64,000 nucleotides of DNA from NCBI RefSeq assembly GCF_964019385.1, contig NC_088653.1, positions 9,805,790 through 9,869,789 on the forward strand, in the 5' to 3' direction. The DNA is from Sycon ciliatum. Lineage: Eukaryota; Porifera; Calcarea; Leucosolenida; Sycettidae. The notes beneath the pieces were generated by a model that was not told the DNA's origin, did not search any database, and saw only the letters and a program-made list of their open reading frames with translations. Positions 62,961-64,000 of the stretch are shown here, piece by piece (the stretch's first letter is position 1; the number at the start of each line of letters is the position of its first letter). Position numbers and translations under genes: made by a program.

Positions 62961-64000
62961 CACACTCATGCACGCACGCGTCATTATCTACGAATCTCAG
63001 AAACATGCAACACACGGCCAGAAGTTAATCATCACCAGTGAACTTGCTGTGATTGTGGTACCAACAACATGCTGTGCAAGAACGTCACCATCATCGGCTG
63101 CTCTGAGGTAGCATTCCAGAATGGCAATTTACAAAGCCGCTGTCTAGTGCCCTACTATCATCTCCACGGAGCAGCAGTCAGAACCCAGGAGATAACTGCT
63201 CGGCATAGCTGCAAACATCGCAAAGGTTACAGCACTGGATGCTTCTAGTGCAACGGGTCACCCCAACCCTGTACTATACTTGCTGGTGCATGTCCGAATG
63301 TGACAACCCAATCATTAGCGCCCATGTTCTGGACCGTCACTAACGCTTCCGCCCAGGGCCTTATTACAGGCTTTTACGGTACTCGCCGATGCATGTCCGA
63401 ATGTGGCAACCCGCTCAGCAGCACTACACATGTGAGCAACACGTGGACGTCGTTGGCAGCACAGAGCAGAGGATCGCAAACCGGATGAAGAATGGATACT
63501 CTTCTCCATGATGAAGGGATCAAAAACCGTTCAACACAGATATTGCGCTACATCGTCTTGCCTGGATGTATGCGGTGGTGCCGATGGTGGTGCCGATGCA
63601 TATCGCGTCCATGACACTGTTTACATATCTGCATTCAGCCTTTGTTCACATAAATATGATGCACCGTAGCTGTAGTTTTAAAATGATTATATTCTACATG
63701 TTACCGCCACAATTACTGATTGCGTTTGCGGAAATTCCTAAAATATACTACGTCTACTACTACTCAATTTACCACACAAAGGACTGAATGAAGTAGGGAA
63801 ATAATCATCCCATGATCTTCTACAATGTGAATGCTTCCACGTACGCGCATGTCATTGTGCAGCATCCGAAACTTCAACAAAACAATGATTCAAAGAGACG
63901 TTATTCAAGATAAGTCATGCATTTCTACGTTCACTGGTATAATCAAAGATTCCGTTCAAGGCAGCTGCCATGGTGTGTACCTTACCACCTTTAACACACG
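62961..64000. other. non-genic end of window; one two-copy direct repeat
   Basis: ATGCATGTCCGAATGTGGCA at 63390 repeats GTGCATGTCCGAATGTGACA at 63286, spaced about 104 bp. No gene recognised up to the window edge. Confidence 0.35.

Noticed and set aside
18775..62965. Frames rich in CVCVCV or HTHTHT
   Set aside because: They are translations of TG/CA microsatellites.

Overview
The window looks like nuclear DNA of a non-vertebrate animal, possibly an early-branching marine form such as a sponge. This rests on an interrupted ankyrin-repeat gene with GT-AG exon borders and on the transposon mix: Ty3/gypsy, DIRS and Ngaro elements, several non-LTR lineages, mariner, hAT and many small inverted-repeat elements. 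The species cannot be fixed from sequence alone. There is no bacterial-style operon, no rRNA and no credible functional tRNA. Almost the whole window is mobile DNA or tandem repeats.

Layout. 0-11 kb holds small inverted-repeat DNA transposons (209-459, 3315-3982, 3985-4199, 5851-6586, 6832-7192, 8299-8486, 10447-10943), two related short satellites (16 bp and 21 bp units), a 22-residue-repeat exon candidate (5225-5696) and a LINE 3' fragment (9439-10141, minus). 11845-16723 is a full-length but broken Ty3/gypsy element on the minus strand with 267-bp LTRs and target duplication TGGGC. 17-20 kb holds three LINE fragments, one ending in tandem zinc fingers, and a GC-rich minisatellite element. 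20.2-24.8 kb holds two mariner elements with Stowaway-like ends. 25.2-28.4 kb is an almost complete LINE with endonuclease and reverse transcriptase, broken by stops and frameshifts.

28.8-44.2 kb is a large 30-bp satellite (about 93, 20 and 264 copies, then about 13 copies of a 28-bp form). It is interrupted by two near-identical 766-bp copies of the end of the preceding LINE plus its flank, and by an internally deleted LTR retrotransposon (41621-43804) with target duplication CTCAC. A single copy of the satellite sequence with its flank occurs at 49196-49253, just past the stop codon of a Ngaro-like tyrosine-recombinase retrotransposon (48897-52290, minus). My inference is that the satellite grew from the terminal B repeat of such an element.

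44-53 kb further holds a LINE whose reverse transcriptase reads in frame into a chromodomain derived from a chromovirus (45033-46636), and a DIRS remnant (47160-48261). 53-64 kb holds mariner, LINE and hAT fragments, microsatellites and an inverted second copy of the GC-rich minisatellite element.

The one plausible host gene encodes ankyrin repeats. Exons at 23123-23383, 56142-56264 and 59302-59406 are all multiples of three with phase-0 borders, so the LINE, satellite and LTR complex may lie inside a single intron of about 32.8 kb.
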